In this document: positions 33,611 to 42,258 of the stretch, piece by piece
How positions within the stretch are numbered: position 1 is the stretch's first letter
How the letters are laid out: the number at the start of each line of letters is the position of its first letter
Source of the DNA: Nocardioides lacusdianchii
Lineage (GTDB): Bacteria > Actinomycetota > Actinomycetes > Propionibacteriales > Nocardioidaceae
Reading direction: 5' to 3'
Length of the DNA: 64,000 bases
NCBI RefSeq assembly: GCF_020102855.1
Contig: NZ_JADHZD010000008.1
Location: 1-64,000, forward strand
The notes under the pieces: model-generated
Databases searched by the model: none
The model's input: only the letters and a program-made list of their open reading frames with translations
What the model was told of the DNA's origin: nothing
Made by a program: the position numbers and the translations under genes

Positions 33611-34963
33611 TCAGACCTGGTCGAGGAAGCGGTCGAAGACGCGCGCGCCGAACTCGAGCGCGTCGACCGGGACCCGCTCGTCGACGCCGTGGAACAGCGC
33701 GGTGAAGTCGAGCTCGGCGGGCAGGCGCAGGGGCGCGAAGCCGTAGGAGCGCAGGCCGAGCTTGCGGAAGTGCTTGGCGTCGGTGCCCCCGCTCATGAGG
33801 TAGGGGGCGACGAGGGCGTCGGGGTCCTCGGCGAGGAGGCTGCGGCTCATCGCAGTGACCAGGTCGCCGTCGTACGGCGTCTCCCACGGGTCCTGCTTGG
33901 ACTCGAAGTCGAACTCGATGCCGTCGCCCGCGAGCTCGTGCAGGGTGGCGAAGAACTCGTCCTCGTAGCCGGGCAGGAAGCGGCCGTCGATGGTCGCGTG
34001 CGCCTCGGTGGGGATGACGTTGGTCTTGTAGCCGGCCTTGAGCATCGTCGGGTTGGCGGTGTTGCGGATGACCGCGCCGAGCATGCGCGCCGCGTCGCCG
34101 AACTCCTCGACGAGGGCCTCGGCGTTGTCCGGGGTCGCCTCGGTGCCGGCGAGCTCGCCGACGGTGGCCAGCAGCACCTCCATGGTGGGGGTGAGCCGCA
34201 CCGGCCACTGGTGCGCGCCGATGCGCGCGACCGCACCGGCGAGCCGGGTGACTGCGTTGTCGTCGTTGATCATGGACCCGTGTCCCGCGCGGCCGCGGGC
34301 GGTCAGCCGCATCCACGCCATGCCCTTCTCGGCTGCCTCGATGAGGTAGACCCGACGCCCGCGGACCGTCGCGGAGAATCCGCCGACCTCACCGACGGCC
34401 TCGCTGCAGTCGGCGAACAGGTCGGCGTGCTGGTCGACCAGGATCCCGGCGCCGTGGTGGCCGCCCGCCTCCTCGTCGGCGGTGAAGCAGAGCACGACCT
34501 CGCGGTCGGGCGCGGCATCGGCGGCGGCGCGGGCCCGCACGACGCTGAGCAGCATCGCGTCGAAGTCCTTCATGTCGACCGCGCCGCGGCCCCAGACCTG
34601 GCCGTCCTTGATCTCACCGGCGAAGGGGTCGACCTGCCAGTCCGATGCCTCGGCAGGTACGACGTCGAGGTGCCCGTGCAGCAGCAGCGGGGCACGGCCG
34701 TCGCCGCCGCCCCAGCGCGCCACGACGTTGGCCCGGCCCGGTCGGCCCTCGATGATCCGGCTCTCGATGCCGACCTCGTCGAGCAGCGTGGCGACGTGCT
34801 CGGCGGCCTTGCGCTCCCCCGGACCGTCGTCGGTGCCGTAGTTGGAGGTGTCGATCGCGATGAGGTCCTGGCACAGCTGCACGACCTCCTTCGCAGGGTC
34901 GTACGAACGCTCCGGCGAGCTGACTGCCGAGGGGTCAGTGGGCACCTGTTCCATGCCGTCCAT
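33611..34963 (-). CDS. M20-family metallopeptidase/deacylase
   Basis: A 450-residue zinc hydrolase of the ArgE/DapE/CPG2 group. Metal ligands and catalytic residues appear in order: LLLHGHLDVVP, WGRGAVDMKDFDAM, CFTADEEAGGHHGAG, and near the end SGGTDAKHF. The dimerisation domain lies between. Substrates in this group are N-acyl amino acids or dipeptides; the specific one is unknown. It is separate from the arg operon and, with argJ present, need not act in arginine synthesis. Starts at 34963 and 34954 are both possible. Convergent with nothing; divergent from the tRNA gene. Confidence 0.88.
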   Translation of the reverse strand: MDGMEQVPTDPSAVSSPERSYDPAKEVVQLCQDLIAIDTSNYGTDDGPGERKAAEHVATLLDEVGIESRIIEGRPGRANVVARWGGGDGRAPLLLHGHLDVVPAEASDWQVDPFAGEIKDGQVWGRGAVDMKDFDAMLLSVVRARAAADAAPDREVVLCFTADEEAGGHHGAGILVDQHADLFADCSEAVGEVGGFSATVRGRRVYLIEAAEKGMAWMRLTARGRAGHGSMINDDNAVTRLAGAVARIGAHQWPVRLTPTMEVLLATVGELAGTEATPDNAEALVEEFGDAARMLGAVIRNTANPTMLKAGYKTNVIPTEAHATIDGRFLPGYEDEFFATLHELAGDGIEFDFESKQDPWETPYDGDLVTAMSRSLLAEDPDALVAPYLMSGGTDAKHFRKLGLRSYGFAPLRLPAELDFTALFHGVDERVPVDALEFGARVFDRFLDQV

Positions 34964-35016
34964 CCTGCCCCACGAGCAAGCAGCAGCCCCGATTCGTTGG
35001 TGGGGAGCCGCTTTGC

Positions 35017-35022
35017 TACTGT
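35017..35022 (+). promoter_or_regulatory. Candidate tRNA-Leu promoter (-10 box)
   Basis: TACTGT lies 12 nt before the mature tRNA 5' end. No matching -35 hexamer is present at 16-18 nt. It shares a 71-bp divergent gap with the M20 peptidase gene. Confidence 0.4.
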
Positions 35023-35034
35023 TTCCCAGCACTC

Positions 35035-35123
35035 GTCCGGGTGGCGGAATTGGCAGACGCGCTAGCTTGAGGTGCTAGTGCCCGTATTAGGGCGTGGGGG
35101 TTCAAGTCCCCCCTCGGACACCA
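35035..35123 (+). tRNA. tRNA-Leu, anticodon GAG
   Basis: A class II tRNA of 89 nt. The acceptor stem GTCCGGG pairs with CTCGGAC (one G-U), followed by A and an encoded CCA at 35121-35123. The anticodon stem CTAGC/GCTAG holds the loop TTGAGGT, giving anticodon GAG for CUC/CUU leucine codons. A long variable arm (TGCCCGTATTAGGGCG) and the T arm GTGGGGGTTCAAGTCCCCC complete the cloverleaf. Confidence 0.97.
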
Positions 35124-35136
35124 GCTCGACACGCAA

Positions 35137-35161
35137 GCCCCAGGTCCCTGACCTGGGGTTT
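35137..35161 (+). terminator. Rho-independent terminator of tRNA-Leu
   Basis: A 9-bp stem CCCCAGGTC/GACCTGGGG with a 3-nt loop CCT, followed by TTT, 14 nt after the tRNA CCA end. Being symmetric it may also act on the leftward ppk2 transcript that ends at 35188. Confidence 0.85.
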
Positions 35162-35187
35162 CGTCGTTGGCGGGGCGCCTGGACCGC

Positions 35188-36171
35188 TCACCTCCCCAGC
35201 GACTCGATCGGCGGGAAGAACCGGGCGGGGTCCTCGTCGTCCTCGTGGACGCGGGCAGCCGGGCCCACCAGGAGCGGGTCGGGGGTGCCCACGACGTCGT
35301 GGTCCTTCTGGGGGTAGTCCAGCTGCGAGAGCACCACCCGCATCGCCTCGAGGCGGGCGCGCTTCTTGTCGTTGGACTTGATCACCGTCCACGGCGCGTC
35401 ACCGGTGTCGGTGTGGAAGAACATCGTCTCCTTGGCTTCGGTGTAGGCCTCCCACTTGTCGAGGCTCGCGAGGTCGGTCGGCGACAGCTTCCACTGGCGC
35501 ACGGGGTCGGACGAGCGCGCGGCGAACCGCGCCGCCTGCTCGGCACGCGAGACCGAGAACCACAGCTTCACCAGGTGGATGTCGGCGTGCGTGAGCATCC
35601 GCTCGAAGTCCGGCGTCTCGCGCATGAAGTTGAGGTACTGGACGGGGGTGCAGTAGCCCATCACCCGCTCGACACCGGCGCGGTTGTACCAGGACCGGTC
35701 GAACAGCACGATCTCACCGGCGCTCGGCAGGTGGGCGACGTAGCGCTGGAAGTACCACTGCGACTTCTCCAGCTCGGTCGGCACGCTGAGCGCGACGAGC
35801 CGGGCGCCACGCGGGTTGAGGTGCTCCATGAACCGCTTGATCGCCCCGCCCTTGCCTGCGGCGTCGCGGCCCTCGAAGAGGATCGCCACCTTCTGCCCGG
35901 TGTCCCTGACGTGCGCCTGGAGCTTGAGCAGCTCGATCTGCAGCAACCGCTTGGTGCGCTCGTAGTCGCGGCGGCCGAGCTTCGAGGCGTACGGGTAGCC
36001 CTGGCGCCACGGAGGTACGCCGGCGGGGCCGGGCCGGTCGTCGGACTCCTCGCCCTCGCCGTGGAGCTCGTCGGTCAGGTCGCGGAGCTCGTCGAGCTCC
36101 TCCGCGTGGCCGGGGGTGCCGACCGGCACGCGCGGGGACAGGGTCGGGCCGTGGCCGTCGAGGGTCGCCAT
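35188..36171 (-). CDS. ppk2: Polyphosphate kinase 2 (PPK2 family)
   Basis: A 327-residue enzyme using polyphosphate to phosphorylate nucleotides. Walker A is FEGRDAAGKGGAIKR (about 99-113), followed by the lid region and the Walker B-type LFDRSWYNRAGVERVMG; KLWFSVSRAEQ and PWTVIKSNDKKRARL are family segments. A single PPK2 domain with a polar ~55-residue N-terminal extension suggests class I or III (ADP or AMP acceptor). TAGCGT at 36178-36183 is 6 nt before the ATG, so leaderless. Confidence 0.93.
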   Translation of the reverse strand: MATLDGHGPTLSPRVPVGTPGHAEELDELRDLTDELHGEGEESDDRPGPAGVPPWRQGYPYASKLGRRDYERTKRLLQIELLKLQAHVRDTGQKVAILFEGRDAAGKGGAIKRFMEHLNPRGARLVALSVPTELEKSQWYFQRYVAHLPSAGEIVLFDRSWYNRAGVERVMGYCTPVQYLNFMRETPDFERMLTHADIHLVKLWFSVSRAEQAARFAARSSDPVRQWKLSPTDLASLDKWEAYTEAKETMFFHTDTGDAPWTVIKSNDKKRARLEAMRVVLSQLDYPQKDHDVVGTPDPLLVGPAARVHEDDEDPARFFPPIESLGR

Positions 36172-36249
36172 GACTCGACGCTAGGCAGCACGACCTCCCG
36201 CGGGGAGTGCCCATCGTCCCGACCGCGCGGGTACTTCGGCGGGTGCGGG

Positions 36250-36702
36250 TCAGCGGGCGCGGGCCTCGCGCCGCCGCCGGAGCGTGGCCGGGAGGGTGAG
36301 CACCAGCGCCAGGGCGACGCCGACGACCGTGCCGAGCGAGTTGGCCACGACGTCGCGCGGGTCCGGTACCCGTCCGGGGATCCCCCGCTGGACGTTCTCG
36401 ATCACCGACGTCAGCACGACCCCCAGGCCGAGCGCGACGGGCCACAGCCGGGCGCCGACGAGCAGCAGGAGGAAGACCCCTACCGGCACGAAGAGCCCGA
36501 TGTTGGCCAGGAACTCGACCCGGTCCACGTTCAGCCGGCTGGTCAGCGGGTCCAGGTCGGGATAGCGCTCCAGCCGGGCCAGGACGCGGGCGGCGAGGCC
36601 GTAGTAGTCGGGCTGCTCGGATGCGGGCGTCAGGGTGACGAGGCCGACGAACCCGAGGTAGGCCAGGGTCAGCAGGCTCAGGAAGGGATGTCGGTGCAGC
36701 AC
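36250..36702 (-). CDS. VanZ-like membrane protein
   Basis: A 150-residue protein with four hydrophobic helices and the VanZ-family pattern: an N-terminal helix ending TLTPAS, then DRVEFLANIGLFVPVGVFLLLL, LTSVIENVQRGIPGRVPDPRDVVANSLGTVVG and a basic C-terminal tail (RRRREARAR). Related domains confer low teicoplanin resistance in enterococci, but most are of unknown function. GTG at 36702 is preferred; an ATG near 36769 would overlap the divergent polymerase gene. Confidence 0.75.
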   Translation of the reverse strand: MLHRHPFLSLLTLAYLGFVGLVTLTPASEQPDYYGLAARVLARLERYPDLDPLTSRLNVDRVEFLANIGLFVPVGVFLLLLVGARLWPVALGLGVVLTSVIENVQRGIPGRVPDPRDVVANSLGTVVGVALALVLTLPATLRRRREARAR

Positions 36703-36766
36703 CTGACCATCATCCGGGTGGACCAAGTCGACCGCGTCGTCGGTGTCGTGGGAGAGGGTGTCCCCC

Positions 36767-38440
36767 ATGACCCGGGTCCAGCTCTCCCGCCTGCCGGGCG
36801 AGCGCGTGCTCGTCACCGCTGGCGACGTCCAGCAGGAGCTCGACCTCGCCGCGCTGCCGGCGTACGTCCGCGCGCGCGAGGACGACCCGGCACAGACACC
36901 GAGGTGGGTCTGGGACGACACCGCGCGGTGGTATCCCCCGCTGCTGGCCGCCGGGGTGCGGGTCGCGCGCTGCCACGACCTGCGGCTGTGCCGGCGCCTG
37001 CTGCGCCGCGCCCCTGCAGTGGACGGACGCCTGCTCGACGGCGACGACTCTGCCCATTGGGACCGGCTGGGTCCGGCCGCGGCGCCGAGCCACCCCACGC
37101 TGTTCGCCGCCGACGACACCGCGGAGCACCTGCGCGCCGATGTCGAGGACGCCCGCCAGCTCGCGGCCGTCGCCGCGTGCGCGGAGGCGACCCGTCTCGG
37201 GCTGCTCCTCGCGGCGGAGTCCGCGGGAGCGCTGGCGGCAGCCGAGATGACGTACGCCGGCGTGCCGTGGCGCACCGAGCAGCACGAGCGGCTCCTGACC
37301 GAGCTGCTGGGTCCGCGACCCCTGCGCGACGCGCTCCCCCAGCGGCTCGACGAGGTGGTCGCCGAGGTCCGCCGCGCCTTCGGGGCCCCCGGCCTCAACC
37401 CCGAGTCCCGGACCGACGTGCTGGGCGCCCTGCGTCGGGCGGGCGTCGAGGTCCCCGACATCCGGGCGGCCACGCTCCGCCAGGTCGACCACCCGGCCAT
37501 CGAGCCGCTGCTGCGCTACAAGAAGCTCGCGCACCTCTTCCAGACGAACGGCTGGGCGTGGCTCGACGAGTGGGTGAGCGACGGCCGGTTCCGTCCGTCC
37601 TACCAGCCGGCGGGCTCCTCGACGGGCCGCTGGTCCTCGAACGGCGGTGGTGCGTTGTCCTTCCCCGTCCAGGTGCGCTCCGCGGCGGTCGCCGACGAGG
37701 GGTGGGTGCTCGTGGTCGCCGACGTCGCGCAGCTCGAGCCGCGGGTCCTCGCCGGGATGAGCCACGACGGTGCCCTCGCTCGCGCCGCACAGGGCGCCGA
37801 CCTCTACCAGGGGATGGTGGCCGACGGCGCCGTCGCGACCCGGCAGGACGCCAAGCTCGGACTGCTCGGCGCGATGTACGGCGCCACCAGCGGCGAGAGC
37901 GGACGCATGGTCGCCGGGCTCACCCGGCGCTACCCCGCCGCCTTCGCGCTGGTCGACGAGGCCGCACGCGCCGGCGAGCGCGGGCAGGTGGTCCGCACCC
38001 TCCTCGGGCGTGGCTCGCCCTCCCTGGGCGGCTCGTGGCAGGAGGAGCCCGACGAGCCCCCCTCCGACCTGCAGGCGCTCGACCGGCGACGGCGGGCCTA
38101 TGGCAGGTTCACCCGCAACTTCGTCGTCCAGGGCACGGGTGCGGAGTGGGCGCTGTGCTGGATCGCCGACCTGCGCAACCGGCTCTGGCGACTCGGCAGC
38201 ACCGGCGCGCTCGACGAGCGTCCGCACCTGGTCCTCTTCCTCCATGACGAGGTGGTGGTGCACACGCCTGCGGCGCTCGCCGACGACGTCGCCGCCGAGC
38301 TGGAGCAGGCTGCTGCGGGCGCGGGACGCCTGGTCTTCCGCGACTTCGCCGTGGACTTCCCCCTGAGCATCTCGGTGGTCTCGTCGTACGCCGACGCGGG
38401 CAAGGACAAGGACAAGGCCATGGACGAGAGCGGGACCTAG
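36767..38440 (+). CDS. PolA-like family A DNA polymerase with degenerate exonuclease domain
   Basis: A 557-residue protein, much shorter than Pol I (~900), with no 5' nuclease domain. Polymerase motifs are complete: TGRWSS (about 286-291), motif A VADVAQLEPRVL (Asp319), motif B RQDAKLGLLGAMYGAT (359-374) and motif C FLHDEVVV (His-Asp-Glu, 493-495). The N-terminal half looks like a 3'-5' exonuclease fold, but the DxE metal ligands are missing. Such proteins are annotated in actinobacteria as bifunctional exonuclease/polymerases; a repair or bypass role is plausible, not shown. The C-terminal tail is charged (KDKDKAMDESGT). Confidence 0.85.
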   Translation: MTRVQLSRLPGERVLVTAGDVQQELDLAALPAYVRAREDDPAQTPRWVWDDTARWYPPLLAAGVRVARCHDLRLCRRLLRRAPAVDGRLLDGDDSAHWDRLGPAAAPSHPTLFAADDTAEHLRADVEDARQLAAVAACAEATRLGLLLAAESAGALAAAEMTYAGVPWRTEQHERLLTELLGPRPLRDALPQRLDEVVAEVRRAFGAPGLNPESRTDVLGALRRAGVEVPDIRAATLRQVDHPAIEPLLRYKKLAHLFQTNGWAWLDEWVSDGRFRPSYQPAGSSTGRWSSNGGGALSFPVQVRSAAVADEGWVLVVADVAQLEPRVLAGMSHDGALARAAQGADLYQGMVADGAVATRQDAKLGLLGAMYGATSGESGRMVAGLTRRYPAAFALVDEAARAGERGQVVRTLLGRGSPSLGGSWQEEPDEPPSDLQALDRRRRAYGRFTRNFVVQGTGAEWALCWIADLRNRLWRLGSTGALDERPHLVLFLHDEVVVHTPAALADDVAAELEQAAAGAGRLVFRDFAVDFPLSISVVSSYADAGKDKDKAMDESGT

Positions 38441-38532
38441 GTCCTCCGCCGCGGCGCCACTCGCCCCTGCGCAGCGCCGCACGCCTGCAGGAGGCTGGTG
38501 GTGGAGGCACCCTCGAGGAAGGACACCCCGTC

Positions 38533-39036
38533 ATGACCACGCTCGTCGTGCACGAGTCCATGTTCGGCAACACCCGGGCGATCGCCGAGGCCATCGCCGC
38601 GGACCTGCCCGGCCACGTCGAGGTGGTCGACGTGACGGACGCACCCACACCGCTGCCGGCCCACGTCGACCTGCTCGTCGTCGGTGGCCCCACCCACGCC
38701 TTCTCCATGAGCCGGGCGGGCACACGACGCGACGCCGTCGGGCAGGGTGCGGCGCACGAGCACGAGGTCCGCGGCATCCGCGAGTGGCTCGGCGGCCTGC
38801 CCCGTACGCCGCACGTGGCCGTGGCAGCCTTCGACACCCGCGTCACCAAGGTGCGCCGGCTCCCGGGCTCGGCGGCACGGGCGGCCGGCAAGGTGATCGC
38901 GCGGCGCGGGCTCGGACGGGTGGTCGCCGTCGAGTCGTTCTACGTCGAGGACGTGTCCGGACCGCTGCTCGAGGGAGAGGTGGAGAGGGCACGGGCATGG
39001 GCGCGTTCGCTCGTCCCCGCCGCGCACCCGCGTTGA
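38533..39036 (+). CDS. Flavodoxin-like protein
   Basis: A 167-residue single-domain protein with the FMN phosphate loop near the N-terminus (VVHESMFGNTRAIAEAIA) and the second loop VVGGPTHAFSM. It lacks the usual acidic partner surface of classical flavodoxins and is typical of small actinobacterial flavodoxin-domain proteins. Likely a cytosolic FMN redox carrier or protein of unknown partner. The 92 bp upstream hold no clear promoter. Confidence 0.82.
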   Translation: MTTLVVHESMFGNTRAIAEAIAADLPGHVEVVDVTDAPTPLPAHVDLLVVGGPTHAFSMSRAGTRRDAVGQGAAHEHEVRGIREWLGGLPRTPHVAVAAFDTRVTKVRRLPGSAARAAGKVIARRGLGRVVAVESFYVEDVSGPLLEGEVERARAWARSLVPAAHPR

Positions 39037-39039
39037 GCG

Positions 39040-39708
39040 CTACGACGCCCCGGTTGCGGCTGCCCCGGACCGAACTGCCGCGAACTCCCTGATCCGCGCA
39101 GCCACCTCCCGGTCGAGTCCCGCGCACAGGGCGTCGAGGTCGTCGACCAGGAAGGACTCCGCCCCGCACCAGTCGGACTTCACCACCCGCCCCTCGACGC
39201 ACCAGTGCGTGTTGGTGGGGCGCCCCGCCACGACGAGCTGGATGCGCTCGGCCTCCACCGTGGACCCGTCCAGCAGCTCTGTCTCCTCGAAGCCGCGCCT
39301 GTGCAGCTCCGCTTCCTGCGTGGCCGCTCCGGGCTCGCTCTCGTCGAACTGGACGTACGACACGGTGTCCAGCTCGTCGTCGAGCATCTGCGCCAGCACC
39401 AGGTGCTCGCCGTACCCACCGACGGCGTCGGCGAGGTGCGGCGCCGGTGTCCCGTCGACGTGGACGCTGCCACCGGTGTCACGGGTGCCCGTGCGATGGC
39501 ACTCCGAGCCGGGCGCGTCGTAGGTGAACCGCTCCCACCGCCGGACGTCACCGTCGTGGTCGACGACGTGGTCCACGAGGTAGACAGGAGCCTCGTCGCC
39601 CATCCTGAACACGGTGCGCGTCCGCAGGCTGCGGGAGCCCACGTGGCGGAGGATTGCGCCGCACCGACCGGCGTCCCCGTCGACGAAGGCGTGGTGGTCG
39701 GTCCTCAT
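39040..39708 (-). CDS. Hypothetical protein
   Basis: A 222-residue acidic, soluble protein that I do not recognise. Early segments (VYLVDHVVDHDGDVRRWERF, then APGSECHRTG) and later ones (THWCVEGRVVKSDWCGAESF) carry His and Cys residues that could bind metal, but no family motif is evident. No signal peptide or membrane helix. Coding is supported by G+C-rich third positions through the full length and by the lack of a better frame. It ends 3 nt after the convergent flavodoxin gene. The 179-bp gap beyond its start, before the BCCT gene, holds only a short GAGGAC/GTCCTC stem near 39810. Confidence 0.6.
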   Translation of the reverse strand: MRTDHHAFVDGDAGRCGAILRHVGSRSLRTRTVFRMGDEAPVYLVDHVVDHDGDVRRWERFTYDAPGSECHRTGTRDTGGSVHVDGTPAPHLADAVGGYGEHLVLAQMLDDELDTVSYVQFDESEPGAATQEAELHRRGFEETELLDGSTVEAERIQLVVAGRPTNTHWCVEGRVVKSDWCGAESFLVDDLDALCAGLDREVAARIREFAAVRSGAAATGAS

Positions 39709-39887
39709 TGCGTCCCCCTCGATCCCGGCACCTCAGGACTGTTTCACAACCGCGGACACGAGGGGTCCCGGCGGCTCGCGGATCTCGGCGCCTCCAGGAC
39801 GCCGAGGACCGTGAGAGTCCTCTCATCCTGAGCGCGACGGCGTACTCCCGGTTTGCGAGCAGCGGCGAATGTTGGTCTGGTCGACGG

Positions 39888-41621
39888 ATGGCCACAGGAA
39901 TCGAGCACCCCCGCGACCTGCCCACACCCGACCCCGTCGACGAGCCGCACCCGGCCCTCGACAGCGTGATCGACTCCAGCGTGCACCGGGAGTCGGGCCT
40001 GGACAAGCTCGTGTTCGGCGTCACCGCCGTCGTGAGCCTGGCCTTCCTCGTGTGGGGCTTCACCAGCACCAGCAGCCTCGCCGACGCCTCGGCTTCGGGC
40101 CTCGCATGGACGATGGAGAAGACCGGCTGGCTCTTCGTGCTGACCTCCAGCGCCTTCGTCGTGTTCGTGATCTGGCTGGCCCTGGGCAAGTTCGGCAACA
40201 TCCCGCTGGGCCGCGACGACGAGCAGCCCGAGTTCCGGACCGTCTCGTGGATCGCGATGATGTTCAGCGCCGGCATGGGCATCGGGCTGATGTTCTACGG
40301 CGTCAGCGAGCCGATCACGCACTTCGCGACGCCGCCCCCGGGCACCGGCGAGGCCGGCAACCCCGAGGCCGCGCAGAACGCGATGGCCACCACGATGTTC
40401 CACTGGACCCTGCACCCGTGGGCGATCTACGCCGTCGTCGGCCTCGCGGTGGCGTACGGCGTCTACCGCAAGGGCCGTCTGCAGCTCATCAGCTCGGCCT
40501 TCGAGCCCCTGCTGGGCCGCCACGCCAACGGCCTCGGCGGCCGGGCGATCGACATGTTCGCCATCTTCGCCACGCTCTTCGGCTCCGCGACCTCGCTGGG
40601 CCTCGGCGCCCTCCAGATCGAGTCCGGCCTGCAGATCGTCGCCGGCCTCGGCGACACCGGCAACGCCGTCCTGGTCGGCATCATCGCCGTGCTCACCGCC
40701 GCGTTCGTGCTGTCCGCCGTCTCCGGCGTGGCCAAGGGCATCCAGTGGCTGTCCAACATCAACATGGTGCTCGCGATCGCGCTGGCGCTCTTCGTCTTCA
40801 TCGTCGGTCCGACGGTCTTCATCCTGAACCTCGTGCCGACCTCCATCGGCAGCTACGTCGCCGACCTGCCGATGATGGCCGCGCGCACCGCCGCCGAGGG
40901 CAACGAGACCAGCGAGTGGCTCTCGGCCTGGACGGTCTTCTACTGGGCCTGGTGGCTCTCCTGGACGCCGTTCGTCGGCATGTTCATCGCCCGCATCTCG
41001 CGGGGTCGCACCATCCGGCAGTTCGTCACCGGCGTCCTCCTCGTGCCCAGCCTCGTCAGCGTCGTGTGGTTCTGCATCTTCGGCGGCGCGGCCATCGACC
41101 TGCAGAAGAACGGCACCGACATCGCCGGCGCGGGCGGGCTCGAGAACCAGCTCTTCAGCACCCTCGAGGCCTACCCGCTCGCCACGGTGTCGAGCATCGT
41201 GGTGATGGTGCTCGTCGGCATCTTCTTCGTCTCCGGCGCCGACGCCGCCTCGATCGTGATGGGCTCGCTCTCCGAGCGCGGCACGATCCACCCGAGCCGT
41301 CCGACCGTCATCTTCTGGGGCGTCGCGACCGGCGCCGTCGCCGCCGTGATGCTCCTGGTCGGCGGTACGGACGCGCTCAGCGGGCTCCAGACGATCACGG
41401 TCATCGCCGCCCTGCCGTTCGTGCTGATCATGATCGGCCTCGCCGTGGCCCTGGTGAAGGACCTGGCCCAGGACCCGCTGGTGGTGCGCCGCCAGTACGC
41501 CATCGAGGCCGTCGAGGCCGCGGTCATCACCGGCGTGACCGAGCACGGCGACGACTTCGTGCTGTCGGTCGAGAAGGCCGAGGTCGACAAGGCCGAGGTC
41601 GACAAGGACGTCAAGGCCTGA
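39888..41621 (+). CDS. BCCT-family transporter (betaine/choline/carnitine type)
   Basis: A 577-residue sodium-coupled transporter with about twelve membrane helices. The glycine-rich unwound helix AGMGIGLMFYGVSEP, HPWAIYAVVGLAVAYG, and the family signature region WAWWLSWTPFVGMFIARISRGRTIRQF, with its Trp-rich substrate cage, are intact. The C-terminal tail is short with a repeated EVDK motif, unlike the long basic osmosensing tail of BetP, so osmotic regulation is uncertain. The substrate is probably a compatible solute. An ATG at 39888 gives a family-like N-terminus. Confidence 0.93.
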   Translation: MATGIEHPRDLPTPDPVDEPHPALDSVIDSSVHRESGLDKLVFGVTAVVSLAFLVWGFTSTSSLADASASGLAWTMEKTGWLFVLTSSAFVVFVIWLALGKFGNIPLGRDDEQPEFRTVSWIAMMFSAGMGIGLMFYGVSEPITHFATPPPGTGEAGNPEAAQNAMATTMFHWTLHPWAIYAVVGLAVAYGVYRKGRLQLISSAFEPLLGRHANGLGGRAIDMFAIFATLFGSATSLGLGALQIESGLQIVAGLGDTGNAVLVGIIAVLTAAFVLSAVSGVAKGIQWLSNINMVLAIALALFVFIVGPTVFILNLVPTSIGSYVADLPMMAARTAAEGNETSEWLSAWTVFYWAWWLSWTPFVGMFIARISRGRTIRQFVTGVLLVPSLVSVVWFCIFGGAAIDLQKNGTDIAGAGGLENQLFSTLEAYPLATVSSIVVMVLVGIFFVSGADAASIVMGSLSERGTIHPSRPTVIFWGVATGAVAAVMLLVGGTDALSGLQTITVIAALPFVLIMIGLAVALVKDLAQDPLVVRRQYAIEAVEAAVITGVTEHGDDFVLSVEKAEVDKAEVDKDVKA

Positions 41622-41646
41622 GCCGACGCACCGTAGGGTCGGGCGC

Positions 41647-42228
41647 ATGATCGCCCCCCTGCGCATCGGCTTCGTCACCGGCGCGACCCCCGACAAGTGG
41701 GCGCGCAGCTGGCGCGACCAGCGGCGCGAGCCCCTGGAGCTCGTGCCGGTGACGGAGCCCGAGCAGCTGGACGGCGTGCTCGACGGAAGCCTGGACATGG
41801 CGCTGGTCCGGCTGCCCGCCGAGACCGACGGACTCCACTGCGTGCGCCTCTACGACGAGCTCCCGGTCGTCGTCGCCTCCCGGGACCACCTGCTGGCCGC
41901 CGCCGACGCGGAGGTGACCACCGCGGACCTGGCGGACGAGCAGCTCGTCCGCCCTCACGCGAGCGGGTGGCAGCCCGACGCCGAGCAGCTGGACTGGCCA
42001 CCGATGACCGAGCGGGACGCCGTCGAGACCGTCGCCGCCGGCACCGGTGTCGTGGTGCTCCCGATGTCGGTGGCGCGGCTGCACCAGCGCAAGGACGTCG
42101 TCACGCGCGTCGTCACCGATCTCGCCCCCACCACGATCGCGCTCGTGTGGCGCATCGAGCGCGACGACGAGGTGACCCAGACCTTCGTCGGCGTCACGAA
42201 GGGGCGTACGGCGCGGTCCTCGCGCTGA
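41647..42228 (+). CDS. LysR effector-domain protein without a DNA-binding domain
   Basis: A 193-residue protein matching the substrate-binding half of LysR regulators: PLRIGFVTGATPDKW, VPVTEPEQLDGVLDGSLDMALVRLP, and the ETVAAGTGVVVLPMSVARLHQ inducer-site segment. The N-terminal winged helix is absent, and the gene is complete, with TAGGGT at 41634-41639 exactly 7 nt before ATG. It follows the BCCT gene by 25 nt. Stand-alone domains of this kind recur in actinobacteria; it may bind a small molecule, but a regulatory role is not shown. Confidence 0.78.
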   Translation: MIAPLRIGFVTGATPDKWARSWRDQRREPLELVPVTEPEQLDGVLDGSLDMALVRLPAETDGLHCVRLYDELPVVVASRDHLLAAADAEVTTADLADEQLVRPHASGWQPDAEQLDWPPMTERDAVETVAAGTGVVVLPMSVARLHQRKDVVTRVVTDLAPTTIALVWRIERDDEVTQTFVGVTKGRTARSSR

Positions 42229-42258
42229 GTCCGGTCCCGGCGCGGGAGTCCCGGCCGG

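Noticed and set aside
35167..38247. Plus-strand frame of about 1,000 codons spanning ppk2 and the polymerase gene
   Set aside because: It crosses genes on both strands in a different frame; Arg/Pro/Gly-rich shadow only.
39744..41798. Long minus-strand frame opposite the BCCT transporter
   Set aside because: Asp/His/Gly-rich antisense shadow; the BCCT motifs on the plus strand are clear.
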